Assembly: GCF_028737255.1 (NCBI RefSeq)
Contig: NZ_JAQZAN010000007.1
Coordinates: 62,001-126,000, forward strand
Origin: Actinomycetospora straminea
GTDB taxonomy: Bacteria > Actinomycetota > Actinomycetes > Mycobacteriales > Pseudonocardiaceae
Direction of reading: 5' to 3'
Length of the DNA stretch: 64,000 bases
Shown here: positions 16,928 to 24,016 of the stretch, one piece after another
How the letters are laid out: every line of letters begins with the position of its first letter
How positions within the stretch are numbered: position 1 is the stretch's first letter
Notes under the pieces: model-generated
Told to the model about the DNA's origin: nothing
The model's database searches: none
Seen by the model: only the letters and a program-made list of their open reading frames with translations
Position numbers and translations under genes: made by a program

Positions 16928-17602
16928 GTGGACCGCGAGGACAGGGTGCTGCTGGGGCGGTGGATCCCGGTGGTCGCGCTCGCCGAGCTGGTCGGCTTCG
17001 CGGTGCCGGCGGTGGTCGGGGTCGCCACCGTCGACGCCCCGGTGGCGGTCTCGTTCCCGGCGCTGCTCGTCGCGGGAGCCGTGGAGGGCGCCGTGCTCGG
17101 TGCGGGCCAGGCCCTCGTCCTGCGGCGTCGCCTGCCCGCCCTCGCGGTCCGGCGCTGGGTCGCCCTCACCGCCGCCGGTGCGACGGTGGCCTACGTGCTC
17201 GGGCTCCTGCCGTCGGCGACCGCGCCCGTCACCGCCACGTGGCCCGTCGTGCTGCTCGGTCTGCTGGGCGGGGTGGTGGCCGTCCTGCTCCTCGTGACCA
17301 TCGGCGGGGCCCAGTGGCTGGAGCTCCGGCGTCACGTCGACCGCGCAGGTCGTTGGGTCGGCGTCACCGCGCTGGCCTGGCTGCTCGGGCTCGCGACCTT
17401 CCTCGCGGTGGCCACCCCGCTCTGGCGGCCGGGGCAGGCGGTGCCGGTCGCGGTCGTGGTGGGCGTCGGCGCCGGCGCGCTCATGGCCCTGGTGATGGCG
17501 ACGGTCACCGGGTTCGGGCTGGTCCGGCTCCTGCGCGGCGGGACGATCGCCCCGCCCCCTCCGGGACCAGGGGCCCCTACCGCCCACGGCCGCGCGGGAT
17601 GA
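16928..17602 (+). CDS. six-helix membrane protein of unknown function
   Basis: A 224-residue protein with about six hydrophobic helices. It begins VLLGRWIPVVALAELVGFAV and continues with small, Ala/Gly/Val-rich helices and few loop charges. It starts at a GTG behind GGAGGAGA, eleven bases after the nitroreductase stop, so it is in the same operon. No transporter or enzyme motif was recognised. Its 3' end contains the DosR-like box of the next gene (17563). Confidence 0.75.
   Translation: MDREDRVLLGRWIPVVALAELVGFAVPAVVGVATVDAPVAVSFPALLVAGAVEGAVLGAGQALVLRRRLPALAVRRWVALTAAGATVAYVLGLLPSATAPVTATWPVVLLGLLGGVVAVLLLVTIGGAQWLELRRHVDRAGRWVGVTALAWLLGLATFLAVATPLWRPGQAVPVAVVVGVGAGALMALVMATVTGFGLVRLLRGGTIAPPPPGPGAPTAHGRAG
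17563..17577 (+). promoter_or_regulatory. DosR-like box inside the preceding gene
   Basis: GGGACCAGGGGCCCC, 60 bases before the HdeD-like gene, within the last codons of the gene before it. Confidence 0.5.
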
Positions 17603-17637
17603 CCCTCACCCCACCTCGAGGTGGAAGGAGCACGATC

Positions 17638-18174
17638 ATGGCGACCGTCATGGAACGACGCAGGACCGGCTGGGACGTGGTGCTCGGGCTCCTGCTGCTG
17701 CTGGCCGGGCTGGTCGTGCTCGCCAACGCGGTGGTCGCGACCTTCCTGTCCGTCCTGATCCTCGGGTGGATCGCGATCGGGTCGGGCGTGGTCGCCGTCG
17801 TCACCGCGTTCTTCCGCCGGGAGTCGGGCGTCTCGTGGTCGGCCGCGCTGGGCGGCGCCGTGCTCATCGTCCTCGGCGTGATCATGGTGCGGGACCCGCT
17901 GGCGGGCGCCGCGGGCATCACGCTGCTGGCCGGCGCGCTCTTCCTCGCCGTCGGGCTCACGCGGCTGTTCGCCGCGACGCAGGTGCCCGCGGCCCGCGTG
18001 GTGCTCGTCGTCAGCGGGATCCTGTCGATCGTCCTGGGGCTGATCGTGCTGTTCAACTTCTCGATCGCGGTGCCGTCGCTGCTGGGTCTCCTGCTCGGCG
18101 TCCAGGTCCTCATCGAGGGCGCGACGATCCTCGTCGCCGGCCGGGTGCGGCCCGCCGCCTTCACGGCCCGCTGA
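17638..18174 (+). CDS. HdeD-family (DUF308) membrane protein
   Basis: A 178-residue protein with six regularly spaced hydrophobic helices, the layout of the HdeD/DUF308 family. Typical parts are VLGLLLLLAGLVVLANAV, GWIAIGSGVVAVVTAFF, LGVIMVRDPLAGAAGITLL and SIVLGLIVLFN. In enterobacteria HdeD is linked to acid resistance; in actinomycetes its role is unproven. GGAAGGAGCACG precedes the ATG. It is followed 47 bases later by a universal stress protein gene and is probably co-transcribed from the box at 17563. Confidence 0.85.
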   Translation: MATVMERRRTGWDVVLGLLLLLAGLVVLANAVVATFLSVLILGWIAIGSGVVAVVTAFFRRESGVSWSAALGGAVLIVLGVIMVRDPLAGAAGITLLAGALFLAVGLTRLFAATQVPAARVVLVVSGILSIVLGLIVLFNFSIAVPSLLGLLLGVQVLIEGATILVAGRVRPAAFTAR

Positions 18175-18221
18175 GGGCACGCACCGACCCCGGGGCAGGC
18201 CGTCGCCCAGGAAGGATGACC

Positions 18222-19199
18222 ATGTCCGTGATGGACGGGACGGGGTGTCCGAGCCTCGTGGTCGGCCTCGCCGACGACGACGCGTCCTGGTCCGCCCTGC
18301 GCTGGGCGACGGCGAGCGCGGCCCGCGCCGGCGGGGCCGTGCACGTGGTCCGGGCGATCCGGGACGAGGTCGAGGGGAGCGTGGCCGGCTGCTCCGCCGG
18401 GACCGACCGCGCGCTGGCGGAGACCGAGCTGGCCGCGGTGCGCCGGCTCGCCGCCCGGGCGGCGGAGGCCGTCGGGGCTCCGGCACCGCCACCGGTGTCC
18501 CTGTCCCGGTCTCCCGGTCGGGCCTCCGACGTGCTGCTCGCCGCGGCGCGCGGGGGCGCCGCCCTCGTCGTGGGACGGCCCGCCCGTCGCGGGCGCACGG
18601 TCGCGACGCTGCTCGCGGGTGCGCCGGGGCCGGTCACGGTGGTGGCCCCGTCCGTGGGGGCCGCTGGCGCCCGGCACGTCGTCGTCGGCGTCGACCCGAC
18701 GGCGGGCTCGACGGCCGCCTCGCTCCCGGAGATCGTGGCGACCACGGTGGGGCACGTGCTGCAGCGCAGCCGGGACGGGGACCGCGTGACGGTGGTCGCG
18801 GGCTTCCACCCGGTGCCCGTCCCCGGGGACTGGCCCCACGGTTACCGGCCCTCGCCCACGATCGGCGAGCAGGTGCGGGCCGTCCAGGAGTCGACCCTGG
18901 CCGTGGTGACGCCCACCGTGCAGCGCCTCCGCCGCGACGACGCCTGCCGGGGGGTCGCCGTCGAGGTCCTCGGGTGGCCCCAGGAGTCGCCGCGTGCGGT
19001 CCTCGAGGCCGTCCGCGACCTCGGCGCCGACGAGCTGGTCGTGCCGCAGGTCGGCGTCTGGTCGCCGTCGTCGCTGCTGCGCCTGGCCCGGGTCGCCCCC
19101 TGTCCCGTCACCGCGCTGCCCGGTCCGGTCACGCTCCGGACGACGATCCCCGGGCCGCGGGCGGCTCCTGCTCGCGGGGACCTCGCCGTCCCCGGCTGA
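18222..19199 (+). CDS. tandem universal stress protein, both ATP motifs degenerate
   Basis: A 325-residue protein with two USP folds (about 10-150 and 155-315). Each starts with the hydrophobic strand and conserved Asp region (SLVVGLADDDASWSALRWA; HVVVGVDPTAGSTAASLPE). The usual nucleotide loop GxxGxxxxxxxxxGS is replaced by VVGRPARRGRTVATLLAGA in domain 1 and is not recognisable in domain 2 (PQVGVWSPSSLLRLARV). The protein may thus bind no ATP and act as a scaffold or dimerisation partner. The ATG at 18222 is preferred over that at 18216 because AGGAAGG then has normal spacing. Confidence 0.8.
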   Translation: MSVMDGTGCPSLVVGLADDDASWSALRWATASAARAGGAVHVVRAIRDEVEGSVAGCSAGTDRALAETELAAVRRLAARAAEAVGAPAPPPVSLSRSPGRASDVLLAAARGGAALVVGRPARRGRTVATLLAGAPGPVTVVAPSVGAAGARHVVVGVDPTAGSTAASLPEIVATTVGHVLQRSRDGDRVTVVAGFHPVPVPGDWPHGYRPSPTIGEQVRAVQESTLAVVTPTVQRLRRDDACRGVAVEVLGWPQESPRAVLEAVRDLGADELVVPQVGVWSPSSLLRLARVAPCPVTALPGPVTLRTTIPGPRAAPARGDLAVPG

Positions 19200-19233
19200 G
19201 CGGGCGCCACCCGCGACCGCCGGCGATCGCTGG

Positions 19234-19773
19234 TCAGCGCCGGTGCCGCACGGGGATCTCGACGCGGCGGGACGAGGGCGACGGCTCGGGCAGGGGGACG
19301 CGGACGGTGAGCACCCCGTCGGCGTAGGTCGCGGTGATCGTCGTCGGGTCGGTGCCCGGCGGCAGCACGAGATCGCGGGCGAACGTGCCCGTCCGTCGTT
19401 CGCGGCGCTGCAGCCGGCCGGTCCCCGGCTCGATCTCGCGCTGCGCCCGCAGGAACAGCTCCCCGCCTTCCGCCGCGACGGTGATGGCGTCGGGGGCGAA
19501 GCCGGGCAGCTCCGCCTCGACGACGAGGGCGCCCTCCTCGACACGCTCGTCGGTCGTGATCCCGGTCGAGCGCGGGTGTCGGCCGAGCAGGCTGTCGGCG
19601 ACCGGCGCGCCCAACGTCTCGACGACGGCGCGGGCACCGCGAGAGAGCACGCCGGTCACGCCGCTCGCCGGCCGCGAGGTGGCCTCGGCGTCCGTCGTGA
19701 CGGTCGCCGGGGTCGGTTCCGAGCCCGCGGGCTCCTCGGGCTCGTTCCGTCGGGCTCGGGTGGTCGTCGCCAT
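19234..19773 (-). CDS. Hsp20 / alpha-crystallin family small heat shock protein
   Basis: A 179-residue chaperone with an N-terminal disordered arm (about 70 residues, Ala/Thr/Glu-rich) and an alpha-crystallin domain: EGALVVEAELPGFAPDAITV, ELFLRAQRE, RRTGTFARDLVLPPGTDP and ATYADGVLTVRVPLPEP. The C-terminal tail VEIPV supplies the I/V-x-I/V anchor used in oligomers. It would hold unfolding proteins during stress without ATP. GGAGGAGCACC precedes the ATG. It is divergent from the avidin-like gene, with DosR-like boxes between them. Confidence 0.9.
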   Translation of the reverse strand: MATTTRARRNEPEEPAGSEPTPATVTTDAEATSRPASGVTGVLSRGARAVVETLGAPVADSLLGRHPRSTGITTDERVEEGALVVEAELPGFAPDAITVAAEGGELFLRAQREIEPGTGRLQRRERRTGTFARDLVLPPGTDPTTITATYADGVLTVRVPLPEPSPSSRRVEIPVRHRR

Positions 19774-19845
19774 GGTGCTCCTCCCTGCGCGGCCCGGGGA
19801 TCGGGGCCGGGGCTCCACCCCGCCACCGTCCGCGTCGGCGGGGCA

Positions 19846-19860
19846 GGGCCGGTGGGCCCG
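19846..19860 (-). promoter_or_regulatory. DosR-like box, likely for hsp20
   Basis: On the minus strand CGGGCCCACCGGCCC (top strand GGGCCGGTGGGCCCG), 73 bases upstream of the Hsp20 start. The left arm has C for A. Confidence 0.4.
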
Positions 19861-19912
19861 GCGGACGGCGCCCGACGGGACCGCGGTCGCCGACGGTGTC
19901 CCCGCCGGCGCC

Positions 19913-19927
19913 GGGCCCTTCGACCCT
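19913..19927 (+). promoter_or_regulatory. DosR-like box, likely for the avidin-like gene
   Basis: GGGCCCTTCGACCCT, one base off the common left arm, 84 bases before the avidin-like start. Confidence 0.5.
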
Positions 19928-20010
19928 GACGCCCCCGTCCCGGTCCGGCCCACGGTGCGCGCGGGCCGCGGGGCCTCGATGCGCGCCGGGGCGGCCACGA
20001 GGAGGAGCTG

Positions 20011-20418
20011 ATGGGACCGGGAGGCGACTGGCGCAACGAGCTCGGGGCGACGATGACCTTGGTCGCCGCGCCCGACGGGCTGCTCACCGGGGTCTACGAG
20101 TCGCACGTCGGACGGGCCGAGGGACGCTACCCGCTGGCCGGGCGCTTCGACCCGGCACCGCCCGCCGACGCCCACGCGGCGGTGGGGTGGACGGTGGTGT
20201 GGAACAACGAGCTCGGCAACGCCCACTCGGTCACGACGTGGTGCGGCCGCTACGACCCCGACGCCGACCTGCTCCACGCCACCTGGCTGCTGACCGCCGA
20301 GGGCGCGGAGCACACGGGATGGTGCTCGACGCGCGTGGGGCAGGACCTGTTCGTCCGCCTGGACGTCGCGGCGCGGCCGCGGGGGAGTGCTCAGGCCGAC
20401 GCCGCGACGTCGCGGTGA
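20011..20418 (+). CDS. avidin/streptavidin-like biotin-binding protein without signal peptide
   Basis: A 135-residue protein that follows streptavidin from end to end: WRNELGATMTLV, GLLTGVYESHVG, GRYPLAGRFD, VGWTVVWNNELGNAHSVTTW, HATWLLT and GWCSTRVGQDLF. Equivalents of streptavidin biotin ligands are present (N9, Y29, S31, W60, S73, T75, W77, W92, W104, D112). Two differ: A13 stands for S27 and R35 for N49, so affinity may be lowered. Streptavidin is secreted, but here there is no signal peptide and GAGGAGG directly precedes the ATG, so the protein should be cytoplasmic. Box at 19913. A 'biotin sink' role is inference. Confidence 0.88.
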   Translation: MGPGGDWRNELGATMTLVAAPDGLLTGVYESHVGRAEGRYPLAGRFDPAPPADAHAAVGWTVVWNNELGNAHSVTTWCGRYDPDADLLHATWLLTAEGAEHTGWCSTRVGQDLFVRLDVAARPRGSAQADAATSR

Positions 20419-20456
20419 CGTGCCGCCGCGTCCGGGCAGGTCCGCCCCGCTCCGGA

Positions 20457-20471
20457 GGGACCAACGGCCCT
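20457..20471 (+). promoter_or_regulatory. DosR-like box
   Basis: GGGACCAACGGCCCT, 27 bases before the start at 20498, just where it would overlap or closely flank the promoter. Confidence 0.65.
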
Positions 20472-20497
20472 CCTGCGCCGGGCGGCGGCGCCCGAGC

Positions 20498-20881
20498 ATG
20501 GCCGACATGACCACAGCAGAGGAGTCCACGACCGCACCCGGGGCCGCCCCGTCCGAGATCACCCCGCCCGGGGACGTCCCGTCCGAGGACGCCCCGCTGG
20601 ACGGGACCGATGTCCGCCCGGAGGCCCCGGCCGCCGAGGGCGCCGACCTCGGCGACGTCCTCGAGCGGGAGCTGCGTCGCGGCGCGGCGATGGTCGACCA
20701 GGTCCGCGACCGTCTGCCGGCCCCTGTCCCGGTCTACCTCGGCGTCGCCGCGCTCGCGGTCACCGGTCTCGTGAGCTGGCCCGTGGCCGTGGCGGTGGGC
20801 TGCGGCTACGCCGCCTTCCGGCACTGGGAACCCCGACCCAGCGGGGTGCCTGCGCCGATGCCCTCGGCGGGCCGGCGGTGA
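20498..20881 (+). CDS. small acidic protein with C-terminal hydrophobic segment
   Basis: A 127-residue protein. The first 60 residues are disordered and acidic (Glu/Asp/Pro/Ala); an amphipathic helix with charged residues follows (LGDVLERELRRGAAMVDQVRDRL), then a hydrophobic segment (PVYLGVAALAVTGLVSWPVAVAVGCG) and a short basic tail. It could be a single-pass membrane protein that anchors a partner. Starts at 20498 or 20507 are possible; the ribosome site is poor. It heads a three-gene operon with overlapping stops: this gene, a USP and a small membrane protein. Confidence 0.6.
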   Translation: MADMTTAEESTTAPGAAPSEITPPGDVPSEDAPLDGTDVRPEAPAAEGADLGDVLERELRRGAAMVDQVRDRLPAPVPVYLGVAALAVTGLVSWPVAVAVGCGYAAFRHWEPRPSGVPAPMPSAGRR

Positions 20882-21342
20882 GCGGCGACGTCGTCTGCGG
20901 CGTCAACGGCTCGACGAGCTCGCGGCGCGCCCTCCTCGAGGCCGTGCGCCGGGCCTCCGCGACCGGGGACCGCGTGACCGTCGTGACCGCCTACGACGCC
21001 GTCGGCTACTTCTGGGGCGCGCTCGCCTCGCTGCCCGGAGGGAACCTGCTTCCCGTACCGCACCGGAGCGAGGTCCAGGCCGCGGAGGAGGCGACGCTGC
21101 GGGCGTTCGTCGGGGAGGTCCTCGGCGACCGGCCCCCTCCGGTCCCGGTCGCGGTCCGTGCGGTGGCCGGCCGTCCCGTCGACGTGCTCGTCCGCGAGTC
21201 CGCCGGTGCCGCGCAGCTGATCGTGGGACACGGCACGGACCGCGGGCGTCTGACCTCGGTCGCCGCCGGGTGCGCCCGCCGCGTCCGGTGCCCGGTGGTC
21301 GTCGTGGGCACCAGCCCGTCGGCACCGGAGCCCGTGCGGTGA
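20878..21342 (+). CDS. universal stress protein, degenerate nucleotide loop
   Basis: A 154-residue single USP domain: strand 1 with VVCGVNGSTSSRRALLEAV (Asn replaces the usual Asp in GVDGS), and the final strand CPVVVVGTS. The nucleotide loop is degenerate: VGHGTDRGRLTSVAAGC lacks the final GS. ATP binding may be lost. The GTG at 20878 overlaps the stop of the upstream gene, so translation is coupled. The long insertion FWGALASLPGGNLLPVPHRS resembles the substrate loop of the membrane-stress USPs in this island. Confidence 0.85.
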   Translation: MSGDVVCGVNGSTSSRRALLEAVRRASATGDRVTVVTAYDAVGYFWGALASLPGGNLLPVPHRSEVQAAEEATLRAFVGEVLGDRPPPVPVAVRAVAGRPVDVLVRESAGAAQLIVGHGTDRGRLTSVAAGCARRVRCPVVVVGTSPSAPEPVR

Positions 21343-21533
21343 CCACCCTGCTCTGGGTCCCGGTGGCCCTGCCACCGGCCCTGATGGTCGTGCTGCTCCT
21401 GCTCGACGCCCTCGACCGGCGGCTCCCGCCCGGACACGGTGCCGCCGGCAGGTCCGCCCCACCACCGAGCGGTGATGTCCCCGTCCGGAGCACGGCACGG
21501 ATCGAGCGGTTCGAGGACGCGCCGGCGACGTGA
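21339..21533 (+). CDS. 64-aa single-pass membrane protein
   Basis: The GTG at 21339 overlaps the USP stop. The frame encodes one strong transmembrane helix (LWVPVALPPALMVVLLLLDALDRRLPPG) and a polar, Pro/Arg-rich tail. Gene order (small anchored proteins around a USP) suggests a membrane-linked stress complex, which is inference. No family was recognised. Confidence 0.5.
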   Translation: MTTLLWVPVALPPALMVVLLLLDALDRRLPPGHGAAGRSAPPPSGDVPVRSTARIERFEDAPAT

Positions 21534-21579
21534 CGGAGCGCTCGCGGTCGCGGTGACCCGGCGCCGGCATGTCCGGATC

Positions 21580-21594
21580 GGGACGTTCGGCCCT
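21580..21594 (+). promoter_or_regulatory. DosR-like box
   Basis: GGGACGTTCGGCCCT, followed by GCCCC. It lies 138 bases before the 82-residue protein gene at 21732. Confidence 0.65.
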
Positions 21595-21654
21595 GCCCCG
21601 CGGGACCGGGAGCGCGCCACGGTCGACCGGACCGGTCCACGGGCGCCGGGGCGA

Positions 21655-21722
21655 GCCCGACCACGGACCCGACCACCGACCCCGCCCCCCGAACCGACCC
21701 CGCCCACCGACCCCGACACGAA
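21655..21722 (+). repeat. degenerate short tandem repeat ACCGACCCCGCCC
   Basis: The stretch repeats CCGACCACGGACCCGACCACCGACCCCG-like units with almost no G/C alternation on one strand (strongly C-rich). It separates the box at 21580 from the start at 21732 and could form the 5' leader. Confidence 0.5.
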
Positions 21723-21731
21723 CAGGACCCG

Positions 21732-21980
21732 ATGTCTGCTCGACCGCTGCTCCCCGCGTCCCTGCCCGGTGATGATGCCGGACCGACCGACACCCACGAC
21801 GAGGACGACGCCGTCCCGCACACCATCACGCGGCTGGCCGCCGAGTTCTCCGGCCGGCCCGTCGCGGTGGTGTCGGCCACGGTGCTCCGGTGCCGCCGGG
21901 AGCTCGACGCGGTGCCGCCCGGTGCCCTGCCCGAACTCCTCGAGCGGCTCGCCCGCCAGCGGCTGCGGTCGTCGGCCTGA
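21732..21980 (+). CDS. small three-helix protein (DUF3562-like, tentative)
   Basis: An 82-residue protein: an acidic N-terminal stretch with TDTHDEDDAVPH, then about 45 helical residues (ITRLAAEFSGRPVAVVSATV and ELDAVPPGALPELLERLARQ) resembling the three-helix bundle dimerisation motif of small actinobacterial proteins. The family assignment is from overall pattern only. AGGACCC just before the ATG is a weak ribosome site. It is probably monocistronic under the box at 21580. Confidence 0.55.
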   Translation: MSARPLLPASLPGDDAGPTDTHDEDDAVPHTITRLAAEFSGRPVAVVSATVLRCRRELDAVPPGALPELLERLARQRLRSSA

Positions 21981-22038
21981 GCGTCGACACCGGGTCCCGC
22001 GCGACCGAGAGGACCGGGACCTGTGGGGCCGGGACCGG

Positions 22039-22053
22039 GGGACGTTCGGTCCT
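22039..22053 (+). promoter_or_regulatory. DosR-like box, distal
   Basis: GGGACGTTCGGTCCT, 400 bases from the nearest downstream start (22456). Either a missed small transcript starts here or it acts as a distant second site. Confidence 0.5.
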
Positions 22054-22382
22054 GTCCCGGCGCCGCCGGTGGGCGCAGGTTCTGTCCGGGCCCGCCGTGG
22101 AGCCACGGCCGGCGTGGAGGAGAAACGCCGGTCCCCTCGGCGGCGGGCCCACCCGGAGCCCGGGTACCCACGCGGAGCTCACGACCGCGGGAGGTCGGCC
22201 GCCGTGGGGTCTGCGGGCCCGTGCCGGCCGGCGGTGCGTGGCGCCGAGACCGCTCGACGGTGTCCTGCACGCCTGGTCGCCCGTGGCTCCGGGTTCGCCG
22301 GGCGTCGACCCCCGAGTCCCCCCGCGTGGGACGTGCGGGGGTCGGCGCCCGGTCCGTCGGGACGCCCCCGGGCCGCCGTCGG

Positions 22383-22397
22383 GGGACCTTCGGCCCC
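22383..22397 (+). promoter_or_regulatory. DosR-like box
   Basis: GGGACCTTCGGCCCC, 58 bases before the Rv1738-like gene, the typical distance for a DosR-activated promoter. Confidence 0.65.
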
Positions 22398-22455
22398 GGG
22401 AGCCCGGTCCGGCGGCCCCGTGTCCCCGAGGGTGCCCCGGACCAGGGTCGGACCC

Positions 22456-22764
22456 ATGACGACCAGCACCTGGACGGTCACGGTGACCTTCGACGACGAC
22501 GGCGCCGCGACCTTCGCGCGCGCCGCCCTCGACAGCGCTCCCGACGACGTGCTCGGCCCGGGCGACGTGCTCGCCTGCGAGGGCCGGGCGGTCCGGTGGC
22601 CCGACCACCCGTCGGTGGCGGTCATCGGCCGGCAGGTGGCCGCGGCGCGTGCCCTGGTCGAGCTCGGCCACCGGCTCGGTGACCACGCGATCGACGACGC
22701 CTTCGCCAACGCCTACGGCCGCCCGGCCCTCACCTCGCCGGCACCGCGCACCCCCGCGCCGTGA
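22456..22764 (+). CDS. DUF1876-like small protein (Rv1738 type)
   Basis: A 102-residue protein with the pattern of the DUF1876 family: TWTVTVTFDDDGAATFARAA, a short central strand, then IGRQVAAARALVELGHRLGD. Family members such as M. tuberculosis Rv1738 are induced by DosR, and their structure has been compared with ribosome hibernation factors. This copy has diverged in the middle (GPGDVLACEGRAVRW replaces the GVGLARxNPADRxVPE segment), so assignment is moderate. First gene of a four-gene operon with overlapping ends: this gene, membrane-USP, flavodoxin and hydrolase. Confidence 0.65.
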   Translation: MTTSTWTVTVTFDDDGAATFARAALDSAPDDVLGPGDVLACEGRAVRWPDHPSVAVIGRQVAAARALVELGHRLGDHAIDDAFANAYGRPALTSPAPRTPAP

Positions 22765-23462
22765 CCTCGTCGCTGTTCGCCGCCGTCGTCGCGGTCCTCT
22801 GGGTGGCGAGCGGGGTGCTGGCCGCGCTGGTCCTGCTGGGCCGCCAGGGGTACCGCGACCTGCGCTGGTACCTCATCGGGGCCGTGCTCGGCCCCCTCTT
22901 CGTCCCGATCGCCGCGGAGCGCGCGGACCGGTCCGTGAGGGTGGTCGACCTCGCCCACGAGCACCCCCGCGCGGTGGGGGCGCCGGTCGTCGTCGGCGTC
23001 GACGGCTCGCCCGGGTCCGACCGGGCCGTCCGCCTGGCCGCCCGCCTGTTCGACCCGGCGCGGGTCCCGGTGGTGCTGGTGACGGTGCTGGACCCGGACG
23101 CCGCCGGCGACGCGGACGACGGGCGACGGCGGGAGGCCCGCGCGCTGCTGGCCGACCGGGCCGGCTGGTTCGGCGCCGGCGCGGAGCAGGTCGTGACCGA
23201 GGTGGTCTGCGGGCAGCCCGCCCGGGGCGTCGAGACGGTGGCCACGGCCCGGGGAGCCGCCCTCATCGTGCTGGGACGACACGGGGCCGGTGGCACTCCG
23301 CACCTGCTCGGGGACGTCGCGCACCGGGTGAGCCGGCACGCCGCGATCCCCGTGCTGCTCGCCGAGCGGCCGGACCGCCGGCCCGACGCCGGGAGCGGCG
23401 AGGTGGTGGGGGCGACCGACACGGCCGAGGGCGCGGCGACCTCCGGGGGAGGCCGGCGATGA
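22761..23462 (+). CDS. universal stress protein fused to an N-terminal membrane hairpin
   Basis: A 233-residue protein: two hydrophobic helices (SLFAAVVAVLWVASGVLAAL and WYLIGAVLGPLFVPIA), then a USP domain from about residue 73 (PVVVGVDGSPGSDRAVRLAA) with near-canonical loop LGRHGAGGTPHLLGD and final strand IPVLLAE. Soluble USPs are the rule; here the N-terminal hairpin would tether the domain to the membrane. A disordered Gly/Ala/Thr tail ends it. The GTG overlaps the previous stop and the TGA overlaps the next ATG. Signal or partner unknown. Confidence 0.8.
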   Translation: MTSSLFAAVVAVLWVASGVLAALVLLGRQGYRDLRWYLIGAVLGPLFVPIAAERADRSVRVVDLAHEHPRAVGAPVVVGVDGSPGSDRAVRLAARLFDPARVPVVLVTVLDPDAAGDADDGRRREARALLADRAGWFGAGAEQVVTEVVCGQPARGVETVATARGAALIVLGRHGAGGTPHLLGDVAHRVSRHAAIPVLLAERPDRRPDAGSGEVVGATDTAEGAATSGGGRR

Positions 23463-24016
23463 GGGTCCTGGTCGGGTACGCCACGGCGCACGGCTCGACC
23501 CGCGAGATCGCCGAGCACGTCGGCGCCCGGTTGGAGCGGTACGGCCTCGAGGTCGACGTCCGGGAGCTCGCCCGCGTCGCCGCGCCGGCGGCCTTCGACG
23601 CCTTCGTCCTCGCCAGCGCCGTGCACGGTCAGCGCTGGCTGCCCGAGGCCCGGGCGTTCGTCGCCGAGCACGCCCCCGAGCTGGCCGCCAAGCCGGTCTG
23701 GCTCCTGAGCGTCGGGATGCCGGACGCGCTGCGCTGCCCGTGGCGCCTGCTCGCGAGCCTGCAGCCGCCGCTGCTCGTGGAGGAGCTGGCCGACCGGGTG
23801 TCCTTCCGCGACCACCTCGTCGTCAGCGGGGTGATCCGCGACGACCACCTGCCGCTCTTCGGGTGGCTGGCGTTGCTCGCCCTCACCCGAGGGGCCGGCG
23901 ACTACCGCGACTGGGACCGCATCGACGCCTGGGCCGACGGGGTGGGCCGGGTGCTGACCACCCTGCCCGCCCCGACCGGGCGCCGGCGCCGGGCCTCGTC
24001 CGGGGCCCGCGCGTGA
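23459..24016 (+). CDS. flavodoxin-domain protein (HemG-like)
   Basis: A 185-residue protein with an FMN-binding flavodoxin fold. The phosphate loop YATAHGSTREIAEHV begins the domain (T-x-x-G/S-x-T type), and VLASAVHGQRWLPEARAFV follows as in HemG/menaquinone-dependent protoporphyrinogen oxidase relatives. Such proteins pass electrons or oxidise porphyrinogen. The context (hypoxia island with FdxA and NarGHJI) favours an electron-carrier role, by inference. The ATG overlaps the USP stop; it is co-translated with the alpha/beta hydrolase that follows. Confidence 0.8.
   Translation: MRVLVGYATAHGSTREIAEHVGARLERYGLEVDVRELARVAAPAAFDAFVLASAVHGQRWLPEARAFVAEHAPELAAKPVWLLSVGMPDALRCPWRLLASLQPPLLVEELADRVSFRDHLVVSGVIRDDHLPLFGWLALLALTRGAGDYRDWDRIDAWADGVGRVLTTLPAPTGRRRRASSGARA

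Larger units (their letters stand above)
21981..22455. other. 475-base gap with two DosR-like boxes
   Basis: No convincing gene on either strand. The gap holds the boxes at 22039 and 22383. A weaker relative, GGGACCTGTGGGGCC, lies at 22016-22030. The boxes are 340 bases apart; only the second is near a start. Confidence 0.5.
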
